Shown: piece after piece, positions 1-11,469 of the stretch
Position numbering within the stretch: position 1 is the first letter of the stretch
Layout: every line of letters starts with the position of its first letter
Assembly (NCBI GenBank): GCA_017311185.1
Contig: JAESUZ010003295.1
Coordinates: 1-64,000 of the forward strand
DNA: 64,000 nt
Direction of reading: 5' to 3'
From: Proteles cristata cristata
Lineage: Eukaryota > Chordata > Mammalia > Carnivora > Hyaenidae
Translations under genes and position numbers: made by a program
Notes under the pieces: model-generated
Database searches by the model: none
What the model was told of the DNA's origin: nothing
Seen by the model: the letters and a program-made list of their open reading frames with translations, nothing else

Positions 1-555
1 TATTTTAATGAAATAACTCTAGGAAAACTAGCAATTTTTTTATTCTTCCAGCTGGGAGTCACAGTGAGGACAGGAAGACAGACTGTCCTAGATTTAGATC
101 GTCCGGAAGTCTTGGTCATTCACGTCTCCACTGGCCATCGTGAAAAGATTCTCGGATCCTCAATAAGTGCAATTTGGTGAGAGATTTCTCTCAGATGGTC
201 TCAGGCCCAGCTACTTGGTGTCTCTTCATTTAGTTTTCTCTGTGACTAAATATTGTGTTCAAAAGAGTAGGTCTCAGCTCTAACTTCTAGAAAAGCAGTT
301 ATAGTTCATGCAGTTAGTTTATTGGTTGGCTGAGCCTGGGAGCTCAAGAGAAAGATGAAGTGACAGACTTTATTCCCTGGAGTTAGAGCCTGAAGCCAAG
401 ATTACACGAGTTAATTGGGGAAGTTGCATTTTGTAAATTCTGCAGGAGATTATCTGAGATATTGGCTTCAGAATGTGACTTAGAAATCTTACTGGAAACT
501 TGAGTGAGAACTCTGGGTGTCTGGTGTTTTTTCTGTACTTTCCTCCCTCCCTTCC
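1..555. repeat. Distal end of an OR repeat unit (unit 0, gene outside window)
   Basis: No gene is seen here. The stretch around 315-420 (gttggctgagcctgggagctc, then ttattccctggagttagagcctgaagcc) matches by eye the sequence at about 31770-31850 in unit B and, more weakly, 46930-47040 in unit C and 16920-16990 in unit A. Those segments lie 5-6 kb upstream of the unit's OR coding exon. This suggests the window opens inside the far end of another OR unit whose receptor lies to the left. The match is visual only. Confidence 0.5.
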
Positions 556-559
556 TTCC

Positions 560-1699
560 TTCTTGCTTTTTCAGCTTCATTGAGCTATAATTGAAAAATA
601 AAATTTTATATATTTAAAGTTTACAATGTGATTATTTGACATATTTTTGCTTTGGGACATGATTACCACAATCAGATTATTAGCACATCTATCACCTTAC
701 ATAGTTATGTGTCTGTGTCTATGTGTGGTGAAAATGCATAAGGTCTATTCTCAGCAAATTTCAAGCACACAACAGAATATTATTAATATAGTTATCATGA
801 TATACATTAGATCCCCAGAGTTTATTCATCCTATAACTGAAGGCTTGCACCTTTGGCCATCTTCTCATCTCCTCTATCTCCCAGCCCCTGGTGACCACCA
901 TTTACCATTCTACTCTTTGTTTCTATGCATTCAGTTTTAAGTAATTAATTAATGTTAAAGATTCCACATATTAGTGAGATCATAAAGTGTTTGTCTTTAT
1001 CTATGGCTAGTTTCACTTAGTATAATGTCCTCTAGATTCATTCGTGTTGTTGCAAATGGCAGGATCTCCTTTCTCACTGTATGTATTCAATTACATATAT
1101 ATACCACATCTTTATCCATTCAGCCATTGATGGATGCTTAAGTTGTTCCAATGTTTGCTATTGTGAATAATACTGTAATGAACATGGGAGTACAGATATC
1201 TCTTTGATATACTAACTTTCTTTCCTTTGGATATATGACCAAAACGGGATTCCTGGATCATATGGTAGTTTTATTTTTAATTTTTTGAGGAACCTCTATA
1301 CTGTTTCCTATAATTGTGGTACCAGTCACATTCCTACAGTGTCCCAAAGGTTCCCTTTTCTCCACATCTTTGCCAACACATATCTGTTTTCTTTTTGATA
1401 ATTGCCATTCTAACAGGTGTGAGGAAGTACCTCATTGTAGTTTGATTTGCATTTTCCTAATAATTAGTGATGTTGAACATTTTTTTCATGTACCTGTTGC
1501 CTTTTGAATGTCTTTGGAAAAATGTCTGTTCAGGTGATTTGCCCATTTTTTAAATTAGATTGTATTTTATTTGTTGAGTCGGATAAATTCCAATATTTGT
1601 GATATTAACTCCATGACAGTTATATGGTTTGCAAATACTTCTCTGATTCTGTAGGTTTCCTTTTCTTTTTGTTGGTTGTCTCTTTTGATGTACAGGATT
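560..1699 (-). mobile_element. Old L1, 3' UTR and ORF2 end (left part of a split element)
   Basis: Complement-strand L1 3' end. It starts with the 3' UTR motif around ttgagctataattgaaaaat and continues through atccattcagccattgatgg and the ORF2-derived text around 1040-1650, full of stops and substitutions. The element is older than the full-length L1 inserted at 1700. Its continuation resumes at 8676, so it was split by that insertion. No coding capacity remains. Confidence 0.8.
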
Positions 1700-1964
1700 T
1701 CCACTTGTTTATTTATTTATTTTTTTTTTTCATTTTTTTTTCATTTTTTTTTTTTTGTACAAATAGTTTATTGTCAAATTAGTTTCCACATAACACCCAG
1801 TGCTCATCCCCACAAGTGCCCTCCTCCATGCCCACCCCTCCTCCCCCACATCCACCAGTCCTCAGTTTTTGTCAGCATTCAAGAGTCTCTCATGGTTTGC
1901 CTCTCCCCCTTTCCCCCACCATTTCCGCCCTTCTTCTCCCCTTTGGTCCTCTGTTAAGCTCCTC

Positions 1965-4900
1965 CTAATCCTCCTATACGTGCACACATATGATATTTGT
2001 CTTTCTCTGCCTGACTTATTTCGCTCAGCATCACACCCTCAAGGTCCATTCATGTGGCTACACATGGCCAGATTTCATTGTTTCTCATTGCCATGTAGTA
2101 TTCCATGGTATAGATAAACCACATCTTCTTGATCCATTCATCTGTTGATGGACACTTAGGCTCTTTCCATGGTTTAGCTATTGTGGAGAGTGCTGCTATG
2201 AACATTGGGGTACATGTGCTCCTATGCCTCAGCATTTCTGTATCCCTTGGGTAAATTCCTAGCAGTGCTATTGCTGGGTCCTAGGGGAGTTCTATTGTTA
2301 GTTTCCTGAGGAACCTCCACACTGTTTTCCAGAGGGGCTGTACCAGTTTACATTCCCACCAACAGTGTAGGAGGGTGACCGTTTCTCCACATCCTCTCCA
2401 GCATCTAGAGTTCTCTGATTGGCTCATTGTAGCCACTCTGACTGGCGTGAGGTGGTATCTCAGTGTGGTTTTGATTTGTAGTTCCCTGATGAGGGATGCT
2501 GAGCATCGTTTCATGTGTCTGTTGGCCATCTGGATGTCCTCTTTGGAGAAGTGTCTGTTCATATCTTCTGCCCATTTCTTCACTGGGTTGTTTGTTTTCC
2601 GGGCGTGTAGTTTGGTGAGTTCCTTGTAGATTCTGGATATCAACCCTTTATCTGATATGTCATTTGCAGCTATCTTTTCCCATTCCGTTGGTTGCCTATT
2701 AATTTTCTGGGTTGTTTCTTTGGCTGTGCAGAAGCTTTTAATCTTGAGGAGGTCCCAACAGTTTATTTTTGCTCTTGATTCCCTTGCTTTTGGGGATGTG
2801 TCAAGTAAGAAATTGCTGCGGTGGAGGTCAAGGAGGTTGTTTCCTGCTTTCTCCTCTAGGGTGTTGATAGTTTCCTGTCTCACGTTCAGGTCCTTTATCC
2901 ATTTTGAGTTTATTTTTGTGCATGGTGTGAGAAAATGATCTAGTTTCATTCTTCTGCATGTTGCTGTCAGTTCTCCCAACACCATTTGTTAATAAAGGCT
3001 GCCTTTTTTCCATTGGATATTCTTTCCTGCTTTGTCAAAGATTAGTTGGCTGTATACTTTTGGGTCCAATTCTGAGTTCTCAATTCTGTTCCGTTGGTCT
3101 ATGTGTCTGTTTTTGTGCCAATACCATACTGTCTTGATGATGACAGCTTTGTAGTAGAGGCTAAAGTCTGGGATGGTGATCCCTCCCGTTTTGGTTTTAT
3201 TTTTCAGGATTACTTTGGCTATTCGGGGTCTTTTGTGGTTCCATACAAATTTTGGATAGTTGTTCTAGTTTTGAGAAGTATGCTGGTGCAATTTTGATTG
3301 GAATTGCATTGAATGTGTAGAGTGCCTTAGGTAGTAATGACATCTTAACTATATTTATTCTTCCTATCCACGAGCATGGAATGTTTTTCCATTTCTTTGT
3401 GTCTTCTTCAATTTCCTTCATAAGTTTTCTATAGTTTTCATCATACAGATCTCTTGTATCCTTGGTTAGGTTTATTCCGAGGTATTTTATGGCTTTTTGT
3501 GCAATTGTGAATGGGATCAGTTTCTTGATTTCTCTTTCTGTTGCTTCATTGTTGGTGTGTAAAAATGCAACCGATTTCTGTACGTTGATTTTGTACCCTG
3601 CAACTTGGCTGAATTCTTGGATCAGTTCTAGTAGGCTTCTGGTGGAGTCTGTCGGGTTTTCTATGTAGGGTATCATGTCATCTGCGAAGAGCGAAAGTTT
3701 GACTTTCTCTTTGGCAATTCTGATGCCTTTGATTTCCTTTTGGTGTCTGATGGCTGATGCTAGGACTTCCAGCACTACGTTAAACAACAGTGCTGGTGAG
3801 AGTGGGCATCCCTGTCGTGTTCCTGATCTCAGGGGGAAAGCTCTGAGTTTTCCCCCGTTGAGGATGATGTTAGCTGAAGGCTTCTCATAGATGGCTTTGA
3901 TGATGTTTAAGTAGGTTCCTTCTATCCCAACTTTCTCGAGAGTCTTTATTAAGAAAGGATGCTGTATTTTGTCAAATGCTTTTTCTGCATCTATTGACAG
4001 GATCATATGGTTTTATCTTTTCTTTTATTGATATGATGTATCACATTGATTGATTTGTGAATGTTGAACCAGCCCTGTAACCCAGGAATGAATCCCACTT
4101 GATCTTGGTGGATGATTCTTTGATATGCTGCTGGATTCGATTTGCAAGGATCTTGTTGAGAATTTTTGCATCCGTATTCATCAAGGATATTGGCCTGTAG
4201 TTCTCTTTTTTTGCTGGATCTCTGTCTGGCTTGGGAATCAGTGTGATGCTGGATTCATAAAATGAGTCCAGGAGTTTTCCTTCACTTTCTATTTTTTGGA
4301 ATAACTTGAGAAGAATTGGGCTTAATTCCGTTTTAAATGTCTGGTAGAATTCCCCAGGGAAGCCATCAGGTCCAGGGCTCTTATTTGTTGGGAGATTTTG
4401 ATCACTGATTCAATTTCTTCACTCGTTCTGGGTCTGTTCAGGTTTTCTATTTCTTCCCGTGTGAATTTTGGTAGTGAGTGTGTGTTTAGGAATTTGTCCA
4501 TTTCTTCTAAGTTGACCAATTTGTTGGCATATAATTTTTCATAGTATTCCCTGATAATTGCTTGTATTTCTGAGGGGTTGGTTGTAATAAGTCCATTTTC
4601 ATTCATAATTTTGTCTATTTGAGTGCTCTCTCTTTTCTTTTGGATAAGTCTGGCTAGAGGTTTGTCAATTTTGTTTACCTTTTCAAAAAACCAACCCTTG
4701 GTTTCATTGATCTGTTCAATTGTTTCTTTGGTCTCTATGTTGTTTATTTCTGCTCTAATTTTTACTATTTCTCTTCTTCTACTGGGTTTAGGGCGTTCTT
4801 GTTGCTCTGCCTCTAGTTCCTTTAGGTGAGCTGTTAGATTTTGCACTTGCGCTTTTTCTAATCTCTTGAAATAGGCCTGGAGAGCAATGTACTTTCCTCT

Positions 4901-5803
4901 TAGGACTGCCTTGGCCGCATCCCATAGATTTTGAATTGTTGTGTTTTCATTTTCATTTGTTTCCATATATTTTTTAATTTCATCTCTAATTGCCTGATTG
5001 GCCCATTCATTCTTTAGAAGGGTGTTCTTTAACCTCCATGTTTTTGGAGGTTTTCCAGACTTCTTCCTGTAATTGATTTCAAGTTTCAAAGCATTGTGAT
5101 CTGACAGTGTGCATGGTATGATCTCTATTCTTTTATATTTATTGAGGGCTGCTTTATGTCCCAGTATGTGATCTATCTTGGAGAATGTGCCATGCGCACT
5201 TGAGAAGAAAGTAAATTCCCTGGCCTCAGGATGTAAATTTCTAAATATATCCGTCAGGTCCATCTGGTCCAATGTATCTTTCAAGTCCATTATTTCTTTA
5301 GTGATTTTCTGTCTGGTTGACCTATCCATTGCTGTAAGTGGAGTATTAAAGTCCCCTGCTATTAGCACATTCTTATCTATAAGTTTGTTTCTGTTTGTGA
5401 TTAATTGTTTTAGATATTTAGGTGCTTCCATATTCGGTGCGTAGACATTTATGATTGTTAGTTCTTCCTGATGGATGGACCCTGTTATTATTATGTAGTG
5501 CCCTTCTTCATCTCTTGTGATTGTCTTTAATTTAAAGTCCAGTTTGTCTGATATAAGTATCGCTACTCCGGCTTTCTTTTGATTTCCTGTAGCATGATAT
5601 ATATTTCTCCATCCCCTTACTTTTAATCTGAAGGTATCTTCCAGTCTAAAATGAGTTTCTTGTAGACAGCATATAGATGGATTTTGTTTTTTAATCCATT
5701 CTGCTACCCTATGTCTTTTGATTGGAGCATTCAGCCCATTTGCATTCAGTGTTATTATTGAAATATGTGGGTTTAGAGTCTTTGTATCTTTTGTAGGGTT
5801 CAT
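1965..5803 (-). pseudogene. L1 ORF2 (endonuclease-reverse transcriptase), frameshifted
   Basis: The N-terminal open part (4322-5803, about 493 codons) starts at an ATG and holds the apurinic-endonuclease-like domain, with NANGLN, CLQETH, AGDFNT and SDHNAL catalytic motifs. The reading frame breaks near 4391-4399, where a T run is one base shorter than in the L1 copy at 19785-19800. The reverse-transcriptase core continues at 3197-4006 with the FADDM active-site motif. It breaks again near 3200, continues at 2281-2985 with the C-terminal Cys/His cluster, and has a further fragment at 2050-2235. At least three frame breaks or stops make it a pseudogene. The 3' limit is approximate. Confidence 0.9.
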
Positions 5804-5849
5804 GTTTGTGGTGGTGTCTCTGGAATCTTTGTTCCTTGCAACCTTTCCT

Positions 5850-6744
5850 TCAGAGCACCCCCCTCAGAATTTCTTGTAGGGCTGGCTTCGTGGTGACAAA
5901 TTCTTTCAATTTCTGTTTGTTTGGAAAGGTTTTTATCTCTCCTTCTATTTTGAATGACAGGCTTGCTGGATAGAGGATTCTTGGCTGCATATTTTTACTG
6001 TTCATCACATTGAAGATCTCTTGCCATTCCTTTCTGGCCTGCCACGTTTCAGTAGATAGGTCTGTCACCACTCTGATGGGTTTCCCTTTGTATGTGAGGG
6101 CCCTTTTCTCCCTAGCTGCTTTCAAAATTCTCTCTTTGTCCTTGTATTTTGCCATTTTTATGATGATATGTCGTGCAGAAGATCGATTCAAGTTACGTCT
6201 GAGAGGAGTCCTCTGAGCCTCTTGTATTTCCACATTTACTTCCTTCCCCAGGTCGGGGAAGTTCTCTGCTATAATTTGTTCCAGGACTCCTTCAGCACCT
6301 TTCCCTCTCTCTTCCTCTTCTGGGATTCCTATGATACGGATATTGTTGCGTTTGACTGTGTCGCTGAGCTCTCGAATTCTTCTTTCCTGTTCCTGGATCA
6401 GTTTGTCTCTTTTTTTTGTCAGCTTCTTGTTTTTCTATAATGGTGTCTTCTAAATCACTTATTCTCCTTTCTGCCTCTTCAAGCCGTGCGTTGGAGGCCT
6501 CTAATTTATTATGGATCTCATTTATCGCATTTTTTAATTCTTCATGCCTATTTTTATTTTCCATTCTGTCTGTAGCCATAGTTTCTTTGATGTCCCCTAT
6601 GTTTTTTTCAAGCCCTGCTATTAATTTCACCATTATTATTCTAAAATCTTGTTCAGTTATGCTGCTGATATCTGTTTTGAGCAGTTCATTAGCTGTCATT
6701 TCTTCTTGGAGTTTCTTTGGAGGAGAGCTCTTTCGTTTCGTCAT
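5850..6744 (-). pseudogene. L1 ORF1 (RNA-binding chaperone), frameshifted
   Basis: The first part (6292-6744) begins with a basic MTKRKSSPPKK N-terminus and a long charged coiled coil. After about 110 residues, at an A-rich run near 6410-6420, the frame shifts. The second part (5850-6233) carries the RRM and C-terminal domain signature (RHIIIKMAKYKDKERIL, then QEILRGVL). ORF1 protein normally forms RNA-binding trimers in the L1 ribonucleoprotein. This copy cannot make the full protein. It lies directly upstream of ORF2, as usual for L1. Confidence 0.88.
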
Positions 6745-8660
6745 TTTAGTTAGCTTTCCGGCTCTTGTTGGTTTTAAAGACCTGTTATGCTCTCTGTTTC
6801 TATGAGCACTGCTATATCCAAGAAACTCTTTGACTTTCCAGGGCCTATCCTTTCAGAGATTGTTTTTTGAATGGTATCCCTCGGTCACTCTTGTTGGGAC
6901 CTTAGTTATTTTATTTTCCTATTCGTAGTGATATTTGGGACTCTTCACCTTGTGTACTCTAGCTTGTTTCTTGAGGTAGCCCTGGAAAAGAAAACAGACA
7001 GACAAACACACAGGGAGCAGGAGCACACAAACGCACAGGCTGATTCAACTAACATGCAAAGTGAGAGGGAAAACGAAAAAGTTAATAGAAAAGACGGAGG
7101 AGGGAGGGCGAATAGGGAGCATAAAATACATAAAAGGGTCAAAAAGGGGAAAAGAAAAGGAAAAAAGAAGAAAACCGATGGACAAAGAACGGTTTAAAGC
7201 ATATACCTGGATTTCCCAGCTACAGTTAAATAGCCGTGTGTATGCAGTGCTGGTTGAAGAGCATAGAGAAAAAGAGAGAAGGCAGGGCGAGACAAGGCAG
7301 ATTTGGAAATAGAATGAACAGGCAGAAGGGATAAGAAACTTTTTTCAAAGAGGTAAAGGATAGAATATGGTTGGATAGGTGAGAGAAGGATGCTGGAATT
7401 ATCCAGAGAAACTATATAGTCTAATTACTCCTGAGAGAAATAGCTGAAAAAGTCGGTAGGTGTAGAATTTACATTTACAGAATGGACTTGTTGTGATTGT
7501 TTAAGCAAGCTGGCGACCAGAGTTAATCAGGTCAGTGTTTTGGGGGAAAAAGCGAGAAAAGAGAAAGAAGAAGAAAAAAAGAGAAAAGAAAGGGGGAAAA
7601 AAAAGAAAGAAGAAAAAAAAGGGAAAAAAGGGAAAAAGAAAAAAAAAAGGGAGGAGGGCACCTCTCAGGCAGGGATGGGCGTGGCGTGATCCGATGCCTC
7701 AGGCGGGGGTTCTGCCTTGGCGATTGTGGGGAGGAGAGTGATGGTGCTCCAGTCCCTTCTTGAACCCCGCGCTGCAGCTCGCTTTTTTTTTTGGCGTGTC
7801 AACTCCCCGTTCCGGGGACGCAGCCGAAGTTGGTTGCACTCTTCAACCCAGGCCAGTTCCAATCTCCAAATCCCAGTCCGCGCGCCCCGCTGAAGTTGCC
7901 TTAGACACAGCTTCCCAGACAACCCCCTCGGGCTATTCCAGGCTCCCTGCTGAGCTCTGGGGGCTGAGTCAGGATCGCTGCTTCCTTCTCTGGGTCGGGC
8001 TGGTGCGCATGCGCGGGGGCTTGCCTGTCGGGTCCGCGTAGCCCGAGCCCGCTGGAGTGAGGAAAACCGGGTCTCTCTATGGCTCGTCACCCGAAACACG
8101 AACTCACAGGCAAATTTCCCAGTTTTTAGCTCTTTGCCTTCCCTCTCGAGTTCCAGCCAGCCAGGAGCGCAGACGCCCGTTGTCTGCGCGGCTCTTTCAG
8201 GGGTCCCAGCCGCCCTGGAGCTACAATGGCGGCAGGCGCACCCACGCCGCTTTAAAACCCAACCTCCAGGAGCGGCACAAAGAAGCAGTTTGTGTGCTCA
8301 GCCTCCCCCAGGACCAGTTGTCGCGAGGGGACCTGGTGTGCAGATATTTGGCAAGTACGGTCTTTCTATGCACCGAGCGGAGATTTTTCTGTCTCGGACT
8401 CTCCCCTTTTCCCCTCTCACTCCCCGTAGAGGGTAGAGGGGGATCGCCTCCCACCCTGGAGGCTCCGATCCCGGCCCGATTTTACCTTCCCTGGTTCGCA
8501 CTCACGTTAGAAGGCTTTCTCAGTGGATTCTGCGTCCTTTTTTCTCCCAGTCTCTCAGGTTTTGTATGGTTTCCAATGGCTTCAGATCTTTTCTGTGTGA
8601 TGTATGGGCGCGAGTGCAAGTACGGAGCTCCTTACTTCTCCGCCATCTTGCCCCCCCTCC
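6745..8660 (-). promoter_or_regulatory. L1 5' UTR / internal promoter, CpG-rich
   Basis: About 1.9 kb between ORF1 and the L1 5' end. The part nearest the 5' end (about 7670-8560) is strikingly GC- and CpG-rich against an AT-rich window, as expected of an L1 internal promoter. A near-pure purine tract on the plus strand at 7535-7665 separates it from an AT-rich ORF1-proximal part. Many long plus-strand frames here are a by-product of high GC. Promoter function is inferred from position and composition. Confidence 0.7.
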
Positions 8661-8675
8661 TCCACTTGTTTATTT

Positions 8676-9475
8676 TTGCTTTAATGTTTATACTTTTGGT
8701 GTCCTATCAAAAAAAAAAATAACTGCCAAGAGCAAATCACAGGGCTTTATCCTTATATTTTCTTTTTTAAATTAATTTTAAAAATATTTATATTGAGACA
8801 GTGGGTGTGTGTGAGAGAGAGATTGTAAGCAAGGAATGGGGCAGAGAGAGAGGGAGACACAGAATCTGAAGCAGACTCCAGGCTCTGAGCTGTCAGCACA
8901 GAGCCTGATGTGGGGCTCAAACCCATGAACCGCAAGATCATGATCTGAGCTGAAGTCGGATGCGTAACTGAGTCACTCAGGTGCCCCAATCCCTATGTTT
9001 TCTTCTAGGAGTTTTACAGTTACAGGTTGTATGGTCTTATGTTTAAGTCCTTAATCTATTTCAAGTAGTTTTTGTAAGTGATGGAAGATAGGAGTTTAGT
9101 TTCATTCTTTTGCATGTGGATATCCAGTTTTCCCAACACAATTTATCAGAGGCTATCCTTTCTATATTGTGTGATCTTGTGCCCTTGCAAAGGTTGGTTG
9201 ACTATATATACATGTGTTGGTTTCTGGACTCTTGATTCCATTCCATTGGTCTATTTTTTATGCTGATATCATACTATTTTAATTTCTATAGCTTTGCTAT
9301 ATAGTTTGAAATTAGGAAATATAATGCCTCCACTTTTGTTTTTCTTTCTCAAGATTGCTGTGATTGTGTGGAATCTTTTATGGTTCCATACAAATTTTAG
9401 GGCTTAAGAAATCTATTCCTGTGAAAAATGCCATTGGAATTTTGATAGGGATTGCACTGAATTTCTAGATGATTT
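8676..9475 (-). mobile_element. Old L1, ORF2 part (right piece of the split element)
   Basis: Continuation of the old L1 from 560-1699. The text just right of the TSD (tttaatgtttatacttttgg) and 8990-9475 (the aggagttttacagttacagg and ccattggtctattttttatg stretches) is minus-strand L1 ORF2, heavily mutated. It is interrupted by a CanSINE at 8763-8987. It fades out near 9475. Confidence 0.75.
8763..8987 (-). mobile_element. CanSINE (tRNA-Lys-derived SINE)
   Basis: Minus-strand CanSINE with an A/T-rich tail at 8763-8790, a GA-rich middle, ctgtcagcacagagcctgatg, and a tRNA-like head ending gagtcactcaggtgcccca. It is inserted in the old L1 and moderately diverged. Confidence 0.85.
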
Positions 9476-9479
9476 TTCA

Positions 9480-10131
9480 TGTTCCTTGATGTCTTGTGTT
9501 GTTATCTTTGCATTTGAAGACTCAGTCACCTCCTCTAGTCTCTACTGACTGGCTTCAGGAGAGAAATACCTTCTGTTGGCCTTCTAGGTATTTTGAGTTT
9601 TTTTTCTGAGTTTTTCCTATGGATACAACTATTCTATATTTCTTGCTTCCTCCTAGGCAGAGTTCTTAATATTATTTGCCTTTTCTTGATCCTGCGAAGC
9701 CAGGGTGGGTACCAACAGCCTCCTGTTTGCTTTCCCTAGGGCAGTGCTGAATGGTCAAGAATGCATGCTTTTTCTCAGTCCTATAGAGTTGTGTCATTTT
9801 TCTACATTTTCTCACTAGCTGTCTACAAAGGCTTATATTTATTGTCATTGGGGGCCACACAGGTTGACAGCTACAGGGTGGTAGGGTATGTGGGTGAGGC
9901 ACCTGGAATGTTGGGGATGCCCATGGGCCAGGTGGGGGAATCCACAGGTGAGGTATCAGCAGCAGCTCATAGGCTGTCTTCTTGGTGGTATCTGTGAAGT
10001 GGTTAGTGGGACGCGTGTCTCTATGATGTCCTCTGAGAGCAACTGGTTGCTGTTCTCCAATGCCCTTCATTCCTAGTCAGGTAGCACATCTTAGTATTCT
10101 GGAGGAGGCAAGAAAGAAGTTGGCCTCTTTC
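9480..10131. other. Downstream flank of OR unit A, no gene seen
   Basis: About 650 bases 3' of the minus-strand OR pseudogene. Short frames on both strands show no family resemblance. It is probably 3' UTR and downstream DNA of unit A. I see no clear polyadenylation signal in the expected place. Confidence 0.4.
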
Positions 10132-11100
10132 TTATCCCGTACAGCTGGGGAAGCCTGTTCTCCGCTCTCTGAGATATTGTAAACCTTTTTGCAACATTCT
10201 TTTGAGAGCTGTTTTTACTTCCTTGTTCTTTAAGCTGTAGACAAGGGGATTCACTAGAGGAGTGACCACACTGTACTGTATGGAAAAAATTAACTTCAGT
10301 GGGGAACTTAAGGTTGGCATGAGATAGCGAAGAAAAGCAGATCCATAGAAGAAACTCACAGCAGTGAGGTGGGAGGAGCAGGTGGAGAAGGCCTTGCTTC
10401 TGCCTGAGGTGGAGCTGATGCTCAGGATGGTGGAGACAATCCGGGCACAGGAGAAGCAGACCAGGAGTAAGGTTCCAGAGGCGTGAGTGGTGGCAGAACA
10501 CACCAAGACTGTAAAGTTGGTGGAGATGTCAGAGCAAGACAGAGAGAGTAGAGGTGGCAGTTCGCAGCTGAAGTGGGGTATGACATGAGCCTCACAGAAG
10601 TCCAAACGTCAAGCCCCGAGGATGTTAATGAGAGCATCCAGAAAGCCCAGTCCCCATGAGACCCATACCAGACCCCCACACAACTGTTTACTCATCATCT
10701 GGTCACAGAGCAGGGGATAGCAGATGGCAATATAGCGGTCATAGGCCATGGCAGAGAGCACAAAACCTTCAATCCCTGCAATGGAAAACACAAAAAGTGC
10801 CTGAGTGAGGCAGCCTTCTATGGATACTGATTTCTTCTGAGACAGGAGATTCTCCAGCATCTTGGGCACAGTGACTGAAGTTAAACAAAGATCCAGGAAG
10901 GAGAGGTGACTCAAGAAGAAGTACATTGGGGTGTGGAGATGTGAATCAGTCATAATCACCATCATCATCATCAGGTTCCCCATGATGGTCAGGAGGTAAA
11001 TTTCCAGGAAAAGCACAAAGAGGAGAATTTGGATGTGAGGGTCAGCAGAGAGTCCAAGGAGGATGAATTCTGTGGTGGTGCTGTGGTTTCCTGAGACCAT
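10132..11100 (-). pseudogene. Olfactory receptor, family 8S-like, one in-frame stop (unit A)
   Basis: A seven-transmembrane class II odorant receptor frame on the minus strand, open over 323 codons apart from a single TGA at codon 164 (10609-10611). The halves before (10612-11100) and after the stop are in the same frame with no indel. Conserved landmarks: N-glycosylation NHS at 5-7, GN in TM1 (41-42), PMYFFLSHLS (58-67), TM3 Cys97, MAYDRYIAICYPL (118-130), KAFSTCSSHL in TM6 and PLVNPLVYSLKNKEVK in TM7. The stop falls in TM4/EC2 where the unit C receptor has Trp164, so TGG to TGA is the simplest change. The C-terminus runs about 11 residues past the unit C receptor. A splice acceptor lies 16 nt before the ATG. 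It would signal through Golf in olfactory neurons if intact. The stop could be a fixed null, a segregating allele or a base error. Confidence 0.92.
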
Positions 11101-11135
11101 GACAGAAGATCTTCCACTGGAATGAAAGCATAAAG
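11101..11135 (-). promoter_or_regulatory. Splice acceptor before OR A coding exon
   Basis: On the minus strand, a pyrimidine-rich run (ctttcattccag) ends in AG at 11117-11118, followed by 16 nt of 5' UTR and the ATG at 11098-11100. The same arrangement occurs in units B and C. Confidence 0.7.
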
Positions 11136-11232
11136 AAGCATGAAATATTCACCTTTTTGTGCCACCTCAGAATCTCTACTTTTATTCTATGCATGCACAT
11201 CTTCAGGGTGCTCATCTTTTACATGGATTTTT

Positions 11233-11454
11233 TTTTAATGTTTTATTTATTTCTAGGAGAGAGAGAGAGAGAGAGAGAGAGACAGCGTGAGCAGGGGGAG
11301 GGTCAGAGGGAGAGGGAGTCACAGACTGAAACAGGCTCCAAGCTCCGAGCCGGCAGTCAGCACAGAGCCCGACGCGGGGCTCGAACCCACGAACCGCGAG
11401 ATCATGACCTAAGTGAAAGTCAGACGCTTAATCGACTAAGCCACCCAGGCGCCC
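11233..11454 (-). mobile_element. CanSINE with perfect 15-bp TSD
   Basis: Full minus-strand SINE with a (GA)n-rich centre and tRNA-like head ending cacccaggcgcc. The target-site duplication tttacatggattttt is identical at 11218-11232 and 11455-11469, which indicates a young insertion. It lies in the predicted intron of unit A. Confidence 0.95.
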
Positions 11455-11469
11455 TTTACATGGATTTTT

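Larger units (their letters stand above)
1715..8660 (-). mobile_element. Full-length L1 (LINE-1), defective, with 15-bp TSD
   Basis: A ~6.95 kb complete L1 on the minus strand, with a poly(A)/A-rich tail at 1715-1756, 3' UTR, ORF2, ORF1 and a ~1.9 kb 5' UTR. The 5' UTR begins next to the motif gccatcttgcccccc at 8642. The target-site duplication tccacttgtttattt is perfect: 1700-1714 on the 3' side and 8661-8675 on the 5' side. It sits inside an older L1 of the same orientation. Both ORFs are broken by small indels or stops, so it is not autonomous. Intact ends and a perfect TSD suggest a fairly recent, carnivore-lineage insertion. Confidence 0.93.

Noticed and set aside
3197..5803. L1 ORF2 as a working reverse transcriptase
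   Set aside because: The endonuclease part is open, but the frame is broken before and after the reverse-transcriptase core.
6871..7741. Lys/Arg-rich plus-strand frames
   Set aside because: They fall in the purine-rich and AT-rich parts of the L1 5' UTR and follow base composition.
9672..10070. 132-codon minus frame downstream of OR A
   Set aside because: No start context, no family resemblance, and not shared by the other OR units' downstream regions.
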